Of a DNA stretch of 35,318 nucleotides, positions 19,626 to 28,341 are shown one piece after another. The DNA comes from Pseudoneurospora amorphoporcata (Eukaryota; Ascomycota; Sordariomycetes; Sordariales; Sordariaceae), in contig MU859332.1 in NCBI GenBank assembly GCA_033297205.1, forward strand, positions 1 through 35,318, given 5' to 3'. Position 1 is the first letter of the stretch. The number at the start of each line of letters is the position of its first letter. The position numbers and the translations under genes were made by a program. Under the pieces are notes generated by a model. That model saw only the letters and a program-made list of their open reading frames with translations, made no database searches and was not told where the DNA came from.

Positions 19626-21134
19626 ATGTTAACAACCGCCGATGCAGCCATATCAGCGTCAACAGCACACACGGAATCGGCCCGCTTCCTCAAAGAATGT
19701 TGGAGTCTCCAGGCTGTGGCATACATGGTCGTCGGCTTGAGGTATTTCAGTAGGATAAGGCAGCTAGGATGGGGAAAACTTGCGATGGATGATGGTTTAA
19801 TGTTCTTGGCTTTGGTAGCTTCCTCCTATCCCAGTCGCTTACACGGTCTGCATGGCGAGGTGTAACTGACCGGTGGCCTTGGCCTGCAGCTTGTTTACAC
19901 CGCCGAAACTGTCATGGCGCACTTGGTCGTCGCGTGGTGGCACGGGTTAGCAAACAACGCGATGACGGACGAACAACGACGGTTGCTGGATCCGGATTCC
20001 AAAGAGTATAGGTTGAGGGTCAATGGATCCAAGACCCATGTTGCCGGGCTGCTGCTGTATACGACGCTGCTTTGGCTGTTGAAGGGTTGCTGGACGGTGT
20101 ACTACGGCCGCTTGACGTGAGTTCGACCCTTCCTTTGAATAGAAAAACAGCAGAGTGTTGACAGAGAACGAACAACAGAGCCGGTGTCTACCACATGCGT
20201 CGCTGGGTCGTTGGCGCCTACATCGCCATGCCAGCCACCTACGTCGCTTGCCTCTGTGTCGCCTTCTTCAAGTGCGTCCCTTTCGATCGCCAATGGCAGA
20301 TCTACCCCGACCCGGGAAACAACTGCGAGCCAGCCGTATCGGTCCTGCAGACAGTCTTCGTAATGGTCATGAACACCATGACCGATCTCTGCCTCCTCGC
20401 CATCCCGCTACCGATCGTGTGGCAGTCTAGCCTCCCCTGGTACAAGAAGCTTTTCCTTATGGTCATGTTCAGCGGCGGGTTCATGGAAATGGCTTTCGGT
20501 ATCGTTCGTTGCGTCTCCATTCTCACTGCAAGTTCCCCGTCCTCGAGGCACTTTTTCCCCTGAAAAAAGACTAACAATTCCCCAGCTCGGAGACTCTGAC
20601 CCCGCCCAATCCGGCTACTGGTCCGTCCGCGAATCCTTCGTCTCCGTCGTCCTCACCAACATGCCCATGGTCTACCCCTTGCTCAAACGCTTCCTCGAAC
20701 AGTCCATCATTTCCCTCAGCGGCGGCCGCACGGATTCAGACGAAGTAAAGAACAAGTCCGGTGTGCCCGGAAACGGATACCCTCTTAGCAGCAACCCAGG
20801 AAACAGCAACGCGGCAAATAGAAGAACGTTGATGAATCGCCATCCGCTGTCTGTTCCGGATTCGATTTGGGGAAGCGAGGAAAACATTGTAAGGAGCGAG
20901 GATGGGCGGGCACTTGGAAGTGAGACTAGTAATCATGACGGTGATATCGCAATGCAGACGCATGTCCGTGTCAGTGGACATGGGGGGACGACATCGGTAG
21001 AGAAGACGCCCATTATAGAGCCACAGAATTCGGGCGGGAGTGGGAGGATGGGGAGGCAGCAAGGGATCATTGTTACACATGAGATTACGGTAACGGAGGA
21101 TAGGATGGAAGGGCCATCAACCATGAGGTGGTGA
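19626..21134 (+). CDS. PTH11-like / fungal rhodopsin-domain integral membrane protein
   Basis: Four exons: 19626-19814, 19890-20116, 20179-20527, 20586-21134; 437 residues. Seven hydrophobic segments are visible, for example AVAYMVVGLRYFSRI (1), the MDDGLMFLAL/LVYTAETVMAH stretch built by the first splice (2), GLLLYTTLLWLLKG (3), VVGAYIAMPATYVACLCVAF (4), a pair around VFVMVMNTMTDLCLLAIPLP (5), a sixth ending FGIVRCVSILT and a seventh around SFVSVVLTNMPMVYPLL. The soluble tail of about 150 residues is Ser/Asn/Gly-rich. The motifs DD after helix 1, HGLANN, LYTTLLWLLK and a DLCLLAIPLPIVW-type helix 5 are typical of the large PTH11/rhodopsin-like family of fungal plasma-membrane proteins, some of which sense host surfaces or nutrients. 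The ligand is unknown. Introns are 75, 62 and 58 bp; the third is of GC-AG type. A branch sequence is clear in introns 1 (CTGAC) and 3 (CTAAC). Confidence 0.9.
20528..20585 (+). other. GC-AG intron of the receptor-like gene
   Basis: ACT|GCAAGT donor, CTAAC branch at 20570-20574, CCCAG acceptor. It joins RCVSILT to LGDSDPAQSGYWSVRE in phase 0, as related proteins read. No GT donor would give that join. Confidence 0.8.
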
Positions 21135-21438
21135 TTTGCTTCAACGGGGATGATTTGGGTATTCAGGGAAACAAGATGGGTATAGACATGTTTTCTTATT
21201 CGCAAGAGTAACAATTGAACAACTGGAACGGACATTGAACATACCTTGACCGGACTGTAGGATGTTGAACTTGTGGTCTGGTGCATGAATGGCTGGTATA
21301 AGATGGATACGCCTGCGCCGAACTGAGCTGTGGGCATGGGGAGACTTCCACTTGGCGTATTAATCATGGCTGAAACGAGAACGGATGGATTGCGTTGCGT
21401 ATGTGTTGCTTGTTCTGTGTTCAGAGACGGTGGAACGG

Positions 21439-21879
21439 TTAATGAGATATGATCTGTGTGTTGTTCAGCTGTTTGAAGGCAGGAATAGTGCTCGGAAGAC
21501 TTCCGAGGACCGAGCATCTGTCCCATGAATGCCTATTGTCCTCCTCGACCAACCGGACCACAAACCGCCTTCCGATACTGAACAAGGCGTATTGTCCATC
21601 GACCACAGCCCTAAACAAATTGCAAGACCAATAGGGGTGTTCCCCGGCAGTGTCGAAGCTGGGTACAATTCCATTGTCCCGGAAGGCTGTAGCCGATAGG
21701 AGCCTTTGTTCCATTGTGTTCTCCCAGGTTTCAACGGAGGGTAATCGAGAGCCTGTCGATTTGGGTGTCATCGATGGTCTTCTTTGTTCCGCTGTTCTGT
21801 AAGTGATATCTGATATTGGGAATGGGGGCATGTTGACGAGTGTCGAAAATGTATAAGTATCGGTGTTGGGATCATCCAA
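21439..21879 (-). CDS. Possible small protein, 146 aa, function unknown
   Basis: Continuous minus-strand frame from ATG 21879 (MDDPNTDTYTFSTLVNMPPF) to a stop at 21439. The composition is protein-like: Trp, Cys, Tyr and His spread evenly (for example WENTMEQRLLSATAFRDNG and RAVVDGQYALFSIGRR), without low-complexity runs. It lies tail-to-tail with the receptor-like gene and head-to-head with the RING-like gene, 156 bp away. I do not recognise the family and see no signal peptide or membrane helix. Two other frames overlap it, so it could still be chance or the 5' leader region of the RING-like gene. Confidence 0.4.
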   Translation of the reverse strand: MDDPNTDTYTFSTLVNMPPFPISDITYRTAEQRRPSMTPKSTGSRLPSVETWENTMEQRLLSATAFRDNGIVPSFDTAGEHPYWSCNLFRAVVDGQYALFSIGRRFVVRLVEEDNRHSWDRCSVLGSLPSTIPAFKQLNNTQIISH

Positions 21880-22035
21880 GTTCGATTCTGTCTTCTGTCA
21901 TCAGCATCAGCAGAACATCAGCAAGCAAACACTCGCCAACAAGGCCTTCATCCACAAACAACAATTCAAGCCACCTGCTTCCAACCAACCAACCGTTCGG
22001 GTAAATCTCCCGAACCACCAACCGTACATATCACC

Positions 22036-22992
22036 ATGTGTTTCACTCCCACTTCCACCATGTGCAAAGGCACCAAGCGCACCTTCGGCTCCATCTCGGA
22101 CCAAGACTCTTCTTCCCAAGGGCCCAGCAAGCGCATCTGCCTGCCCACTGACAAGGCCACCCACGTCGGTTCTCTCAATCTCAACTCCCCTCCCATGTTC
22201 GCTCCCATGCGTCCCCTCCCCTCCATCTGGCCTTGGAACTTGATGGACACTGACAAGGACGCAGACGCGCCCCTCCCCCCTCCTCCTTCCATCGCCTCTC
22301 GCATCCCACCCTTCCACACCCACGGGTCTTCGCACTGCGGCAACCACGCCCATGAGCACGTCCTTCCGTTTGTGTCGGGCAAGAAGCTTAACAAGAACAA
22401 AAGAGTAGGTACCCTTTGCTCCTTCTGCTTTGGTCCATACAAACATGGTGACCTCCACCAACTTCCTTGCGGACACTTCACCTGCTTGTCGTGTCTCGAG
22501 CAGAGGGTTAGACAAATCCCGAGGTACATGGTCGTTAACGCTCAGCAGACCAACGAGACGGTAGCCAAGCTGAGCGATATCATGGAGTACCTCGGTACCG
22601 TTACCGAGACTGATGCTCTGGCTGCGACAGTTAGGCAGTATTGGGCCGATGAGTTTGGTACTCTCCGTCAAGAGCTGGCGGTGCTGACGAATTTGGCTTG
22701 CCAATATTGTCTGGTGCATATCCGGCCGTCGCGGTTCATGACTTGTTTGTCGCCCGAGATGTCCAAGGTGTTGTGGTTGACGGAGGAGTGGTTGGCTGAT
22801 GAGCAGCCGGAGGATCGGATGGTGTGTGGATGGCCGGATTGCAGGGCGTATATCCCTAGTTGGTCCAACTACCTCTTTGTTGGGGAGAAGGAGGTGAGTG
22901 GCCCGGAGGCTGCCGAGGGGAGGCGTTGGTGGTGCCCGACTTGCAAGGGCAACTCGTTTGAGACGGAGGAGGGGTTGAACCCGGGGAGGTAA
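22036..22992 (+). CDS. RING-like zinc-finger protein, 318 aa
   Basis: A single exon from ATG 22036 (context TATCACCATG) to TAA 22992. The N-terminal 120 residues are Ser/Pro-rich and disordered, with a possible basic motif KGTKRTF. A RING-type finger follows: C128-x2-C131, then C145-x-H147-x2-C150-x2-C153 (segment LCSFCFGPYKHGDLHQLPCG). The fourth pair is either C222-x2-C225, which would be an unusually wide loop, or belongs to a second Zn site with C264, C269, C300 and C303. RING proteins often act as ubiquitin ligases, but no partner domain is seen, so the function is inference. The terminal codons overlap a perfect GTAAGT donor at 22989-22994, so a further downstream exon is possible. Confidence 0.75.
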   Translation: MCFTPTSTMCKGTKRTFGSISDQDSSSQGPSKRICLPTDKATHVGSLNLNSPPMFAPMRPLPSIWPWNLMDTDKDADAPLPPPPSIASRIPPFHTHGSSHCGNHAHEHVLPFVSGKKLNKNKRVGTLCSFCFGPYKHGDLHQLPCGHFTCLSCLEQRVRQIPRYMVVNAQQTNETVAKLSDIMEYLGTVTETDALAATVRQYWADEFGTLRQELAVLTNLACQYCLVHIRPSRFMTCLSPEMSKVLWLTEEWLADEQPEDRMVCGWPDCRAYIPSWSNYLFVGEKEVSGPEAAEGRRWWCPTCKGNSFETEEGLNPGR

Positions 22993-23706
22993 GTTGGTCG
23001 AGGGTATTCGGAGTGTCTGAGTGCGGCGATGGTCGAGAATATCGTTTGCTTGGGATGGGATGGAGGCGTTAGCGGTTGGCTTGGTGCAATCTCTGTGCGA
23101 TTTGATTATGGTATACTATAGTGTTCGTTCGAGTTTGTTAGTTGGACAATGCAATGATTCGAATAATTGGAAGATATTGTTTCTATTTGGTGATGGTGAT
23201 CAATGGATGTGATTAAGATGAAGTCGTAGCATTGTGTGTGCTAACATTGCGCTTAAACTGTTAGTGGCATAACAGTGGCCACTCAGCCTGGGGCAACGTC
23301 GTTCTGGGTTGCGGGCGTAAATCGGTTGATGAATGGCTCGCGAGTAACCATTGGAGATTGAAAAAGGCATCCAGCACATAAAAGGCGTAATCGAGAAAGT
23401 CTTTTTCATTGTCTTGCGAAAGGAGAAAAGGAAAGCAAACGGAAAGAAAGCAGAATGGACTCTGTGCCGGAAAGCGGCCCGAGCGCCACCACATTTCTGC
23501 CGCGGACAAAGAGCTCCTTCCCGTCAGCGTCACTTCCTTTCCTCGCGGACAAAGAGCTCCTTCCCGTCAGCGTCACTTCCTTCCTCGCGGACAGAGCTCC
23601 TCCCCGTCAGCGTCACTTCCTTCAACATCCATTAAATTCCTTATCTGACAGAGAAATGATCCAGGATGCCCATGTCCTAGCGAGAGACTGCCGTATTTAC
23701 AGAACC
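22993..23706. other. Intergenic region between the RING-like gene and the frameshifted gene
   Basis: Mostly 3' flanking DNA of the RING-like gene. The only structured part is the 43-bp tandem repeat at 23504-23626. Short frames here contain that repeat and are not called. Confidence 0.5.
23504..23626 (+). repeat. 43-bp tandem repeat, three copies
   Basis: Copies start at 23504, 23547 and 23589 (43, 42 and about 37 bp), each beginning GGACAAAGAGCTCCTTCCCG or a shortened form, followed by TCAGCGTCACTTCCTT. The third copy lost a few bases. The C/T-rich run between the copies is TTCCTCGC. Confidence 0.92.
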
Positions 23707-24291
23707 TCAAACCAGCAGTCCAATAGCTAACAAGGCCCAAACTCCCACTCCGAGCAATGTTGTCCTACCTACAGGAGGAATCCTTGAACTCGCCGACGCC
23801 TCGTCCTCGTCCTTTGAATGTGCTGCTCCCAAACCACTCTTGTATGAGTAACCTTCATTACCCTTGACGCCACCTTTCTCCTTCGCGCAGGAGGCCATCA
23901 TACCTCCAATGGCGGCCATATCCACAGTCATCATCCCATCCACATCTTTGTGTCAGTCCTTTGAGGAGATACGAGTCTGGAACCACGCACCACAAGACGC
24001 ATCCTTCATCGACGGTCTCGCCACCAACATGGATCGTTGGGCGAGCAGCACTGCGTCATGCCCCCCAGGGATTCGTTCCAGTAGCGCATGGCAAAGTAGG
24101 GAACGTTCTCGGGCACAACGGCCCTCCCGGGTCCGGGGAAGCCATCGTGGCTGCAAGTGCGGTTGGGCAGTTGATCTAGGTTCGTTGTCCTTGTTAGTTG
24201 GTCTCGAACCAATGAGCAGAGGATCGTGATAGCACATACGCTTTAGTTGGTCAATGGCATCAGTGCCCCCTTGTGAGTGCTGGTGAAACAT
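23707..24291 (-). pseudogene. Frameshifted gene of an uncharacterised Cys-containing fungal family, hydrophobic C-terminus
   Basis: Minus strand: exon 1 24291-24240 (MFHQHSQGGTDAIDQLK), a 64-bp GTATGT...CTAAC...TAG intron (24239-24176), then exon 2 in one frame to about 24035 (LPNRTC, VPYFAMRYWNESLGGMTQCC). The next matching part (ETVDEGCVLWCVVPDSYLLK, about 24025-23970) is shifted by one base. The last part (MASCAKEKGG to the stop at 23707) is shifted again. It ends in a hydrophobic tail, TTLLGVGVWALLAIGLLV, like a GPI-anchor or tail-anchor signal. From memory, small fungal proteins with an AMRYWNES...CC...CVLWC pattern form an uncharacterised family; I give no function. No signal peptide is seen. 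The shifts fall at CCC and AAA runs, so assembly errors are possible. Confidence 0.6.
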
Positions 24292-24295
24292 TTTT

Positions 24296-24300
<5 letters not shown>

Positions 24301-24344
<44 letters not shown>
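24301..24344 (-). repeat. Poly(A) run of 44 (poly(T) on plus strand)
   Basis: 44 uninterrupted T on the plus strand. On the minus strand it is poly(A), ending 9 bases before the ATG at 24291. Confidence 0.97.
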
Positions 24345-24345
<1 letters not shown>

Positions 24346-25981
24346 GCTGGAACTCGCAGCAGCTGGGCGGGAGTGTTGACAGGATAGCTAAAGAGGTAGA
24401 AGAGAGAAAACCACCTTGGGTGCAGATAGATAGATGGATTGACTGACTGACTGGCTTGCGAAGAAGACGCGAAAAGGCCCAGCTAAATACCCAGTCCAGA
24501 GACTGGTTTCCGGAAACTTGAGTGGCGTACATTTAATTCCATGTGGCCATCTGTCAGGACCAAATCCAAGTTTATTATACCTTACCTGTAGGTATTCCAA
24601 CCAGCGGACATTACCTTGGCAAGAAGTTCGGGCATTGAAGATGCATCTTCAAGGCTGGCTCCGGAATGTGCAGCATATGCTCGATGAGGTACCTACCAAA
24701 CATACTTGATCTTTGGTAAAATGGGTGGAAACATGGACGGGCACTGCAGCCTGCAGTGTGTGCGCCCCGCCGAATGGAAAACATGGCCGACCAGTGTCGT
24801 TCCAAGTAGTCAGACATTGCAGAAAACCGACAAAAATTGTCAAGATAAGATAATCCAATCCATATATTATTCATAATCAAAAGAAGACAGACTTCCATCT
24901 ATTGATTACTTCGAGACCCTAACACAATGCCAGGGCCACAATCATCCATTCAGCGGATGGACATCCGTCTTAGTAGGGTGTTTCAGCCCCAGCCGTTACC
25001 CCACTATCTCGACTAGCGCTATTCTTGCAGCACTGCAGATAACGCCCCATGTAAGTTGAGCCTGTACAATCTAATACTGGTTTATTTGTTAGCTCGGTAC
25101 GCCTCGTCTACTAGACGAGATCTCTCTTAAATTATTCTTAACCCCTTATAAGCTTAGATACAAATCGTTTTTTACCGTTCAAAAGGCTCTAATAAAAATC
25201 AATATCGCATATCAAACTCTCCAAAACAGTATATGCAAAGTAAGATACGCCTTGGTTATTGAACGAAACGAATCATCAAGATGTCAAAACGCCTAAGGAA
25301 GTTGACTCGAGGTCTCGAGCTAACAAACAAACCAGTATTAGATTGTACAGCGGTGACCCTCTTTCCTAATTTTGTCTCTCTTCCCCAAGCATAAGCACAA
25401 GCACAAGCACACAAATGAACACCATCGTCGATTCCAGAGAGCAGCAATATGGACGTTACCAAAGTCAGAACAAGACATACAGCCAACATATCAGCTCCGG
25501 TAATGATAACGATTCTTGCCCATAGCAGCATCTGCATAGCTGGCGACGGAGTAGGGGCAGGAGTGTTTTCACTCCCCCTTCCACGGACCACAGCGTTGAC
25601 TGTTCCAATAGGGGAACACGGGCACAGCAGCGAGATTACAGCTGGTACAATAGCATTATCATTATTGTGCACATGAAAAGTGCCCTAAACCTACGGCAAT
25701 CCGAGACATTACCGCTATCTGCTTCCTGGATTGGTGAATACACGACAGAATACCCTCAACATTGCTGAAACCCACCCATCAAAAACCTGCGCTGTCCAGT
25801 CAAGCAGAATAACATGAGCATGCTTCCCGAGGAGCAAAGCCGAAACAGGAAAAGGCCTCGAGGTCGTGGAAATCCGTCTCCTTCCATCATCTTTCTAGAC
25901 TGTTCGTCCACCTAACCTGTTCCATGTTTCTCCTCTTTGCTCGCTTCCCCGTGTGCTCAGGGATGTCTACCAAATCATTGT
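24345..25981. other. Intergenic region with a small AT-rich patch
   Basis: 24345-24540 read on the minus strand is C/T-rich with a GGGTATTTAGC box, consistent with a promoter and 5' leader for the gene at 24291. Around 25060-25250 base composition drops to AT-rich, RIP-like sequence with a short palindrome CTCGTCT-ACT-AGACGAG (25107-25123). The minus frame 25672-25256 (138 codons) holds one hydrophobic stretch and Cys/Ala repeats but no recognisable domain; it is not called. Confidence 0.45.
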
Positions 25982-27078
25982 TTAACATCCAAAGAATAGC
26001 CTGGTTCTCGTGATAGTGCTGGTCGTGGTGGTAGTCTTCACTGCCACACTCGGTTTGCTTGTCACCGACTTCATGCGTGTCTCCTCCTCCTCTGACTTCT
26101 TTTTGTCCTCCAGCTCCTTAATTTCCAGCTGCATCTTCTTCACTCCCTTGCCTCCTACCCGCCCCATCTGAGCCGTATACCGATCAAACCGTTGGCTGGC
26201 ACTTGTCCCATCGTTGAGGCACACGATAGGATCAGTGACAAGGATGCCAAGGTAGGGAAGAATCATCCAGTCTGTTACGGGACGATCCTCCTCCAGGAAG
26301 ATCCACTGGATAGCCCACTGCTCTGGCGTTATGAGTTTGCTTGACCCTGATCCCTCAGTGTCCCTCAATACCTGAATATCTTGGGACACCGGACACTTCC
26401 AGGACCGGCAGTCCATTTTCCTAGGCGTTTCGGTGCTTCCGACGAAAAAGCGGACAAGGCTGGCTGCGGTGGATTTGTCGAAGAAGGATTGCAACAGTTC
26501 AGCGTGGGTGGCGTCGTGGTTGCAGTCGAGAATCCCGTAGGGGGTCTGGTTGTACGCCGGAAGGAGGTGGTACGGCTGGTAAGGCTTGGTGGGGCCGCAA
26601 TGGGGGATCGGGCCTGTGTTCATTTGGCTTGTGTTGATCTGGGCTGTGTTCGCGCAGAGACACGACGAGGTATCTGGAGTGGTATGACTCACCGAGTCAC
26701 CCACCACCGCCAGAGCAGTAAAATTAATACCCAGAAGATAAACCCGAAATATTCCTCTTCAGCTGACCGTTGTCTAGGCCTGGCTCTATCCCTGGAATCT
26801 TCTCGTGTATTGCTTGGTCCGTCGGCATGGGTTTCAGAGACGAGAGCCGGGGTCGTGGTTGGCAGAGAGTCGTTAGGTAGAGAGTTGTTAGACAGGAGAG
26901 GCTCCTCTTTGTCGTCACTCGCATATTCAGACCCAGAGACTCCAAAGACAGTGGTCGTGGTGATTGAGTATGCATCATCCAATTCATCGAAATGTTCGAT
27001 ATCCGTCATTTCGTACTCGTCGAGGTCAATGGGGGAAGCCATCGGAGGCTGACCGGGTTGATCGGGACGTGAAGCCAT
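25982..27078 (-). CDS. Single-membrane-helix protein of unknown function, two exons
   Basis: Exon 1 starts at ATG 27078 (MASRPDQPGQPPMASPIDLD), is Asp/Glu- and Ser/Thr-rich and ends in a membrane helix, YFGFIFWVLILLLWRWW. Exon 2 (to the stop at 25982) has an ordered domain of about 150 residues with conserved-looking Trp and Cys (HATHAELLQSFFDKSTAASL; PEQWAIQWIFLEEDRPVTDW; YLGILVTDPIVCLNDGT), then a Lys/Glu coil and a Thr/Ser-rich end. The two frames overlap near 26690-26707, so an intron must join them. Donors GTGAGT (26692) or GTGACT (26700) fit, but the acceptor is not clear and the junction is not fixed. The topology suggests an N-terminal disordered part on one side of the membrane and a folded domain on the other. 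I do not recognise the family. Confidence 0.65.
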
Positions 27079-28341
27079 CGCAAGTCCTTCGGATTTCTGT
27101 GGATTTCCTTGCGTTAGCTTGCTGTCAGCTGGAAAGGGAGTGTGCAAGTAAAGGGTATGGACGACAGCATGCTTACGGACGGGATTGAAGATGTAGAATA
27201 TGACTGTGTTTGGATGGTTTGGCCGACGTCCTATTCTCAGAAAGATGGGATGACTGGAGAGAGAAGATGATAGAGTTGAGAGAAGGGAAGAGATAAAAAA
27301 GGAATGGACAGCAACCCGGAGGGGTATTTCTTCCAAAGAACTTGTGGACATCTGTCCGAATCAGTTCCCGGGCAGAAGACAAAACCCGTGCAGGAACAGA
27401 CAGACGCCGACGCAGTCCACGTCAAGTCCGATGCCTGCACCATTTTGTTGTCGGATGGACACTATGCAACTGCAGAGGACAGAGAGGCGACATATGCAAA
27501 TGACTTGCAAGATGGCGGTGGGAAAAGAAGCAGTAATTCAAGCTTGCCCGTTATTCGGAACAAGCAGCGGACAGGACTGGAAGACGACCATGTCCGAGGG
27601 CAAATTCCAACCCATCCTCGCGACCTCGCCCCTTCTTCCGAGCATCGCTCCTTCCAAACACATTGGGAAAACTCTGCTTCCAGACGTAATTACGATACCA
27701 GCGAACTGCCGCGACCGAGGCATAGTAGGTAAGTAACCAGTTTCCATGCGTTTCTCTGGTCCGGACCGTCGGATTGCGGTGCATTGCATCTTGCGATATC
27801 ACCGATATGCAGGTATGAAAGATATGAGCCAAAACCTGCCCTAGGTAGGAAACAATACGGTACCAGTCAGTACAGGTTATGAGTAGCGCTCCGGACGTTG
27901 CACCTCAGCAAGCTTTCCTGGAGGGTGACATTCGCATCATGTTCCTGGCACGTTTTGGGCAATTAGGTATGCGGGATAAGGGAATTAGACTACTTACCTT
28001 GCGGATCGTCAGGGTTCTCCTGTTATATATACCACACCGTAAGCCTGTCTGTCACTTACCTCTACCGGCTGAAGCCAAACAGCGGGAAGAAAGAAGGGCG
28101 TCGCTATGACTAGAAACGCCAGAGAAGAACATGATGTGACCAGCCCATCAGCAACCAAGGCAAAGGTCCTTGACTGACAATATCGATCATGATCTCTATT
28201 GAGTATCGCAACAAGATTCAAACAAAGAATAGGGTATAAACAGCAGTTGTCGACGACAGAATCCCCCCTAATGTTTCCTTCATAATCCTACACGCTTTTG
28301 TGACCAGAGGCATCAAATACTAAGACACTCACCTATATCAT
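27079..28341. other. Intergenic region
   Basis: Upstream region of the membrane protein gene and downstream region of the kinesin gene. A C/T-rich stretch on the minus strand at 27240-27300 (TCTCCAGTCATCCC type) suits a promoter for the gene starting at 27078. Frames at 27304-27732 and 27879-28109 on the plus strand lack any recognisable motif and are not called. Confidence 0.45.

Noticed and set aside
24388..24440. Short GATA/TGAC repeats near the poly(T) run
   Set aside because: Only a few units each; ordinary simple-sequence noise.
25256..25672. 138-codon minus frame with a hydrophobic segment
   Set aside because: Low-complexity Cys/Ala repeats derive from a CAAGCA repeat in the DNA; no domain or supportive context.
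27304..28109. Plus-strand frames of 76-142 codons
   Set aside because: No recognisable motif, and frames overlap in different phases; no evidence for a gene.
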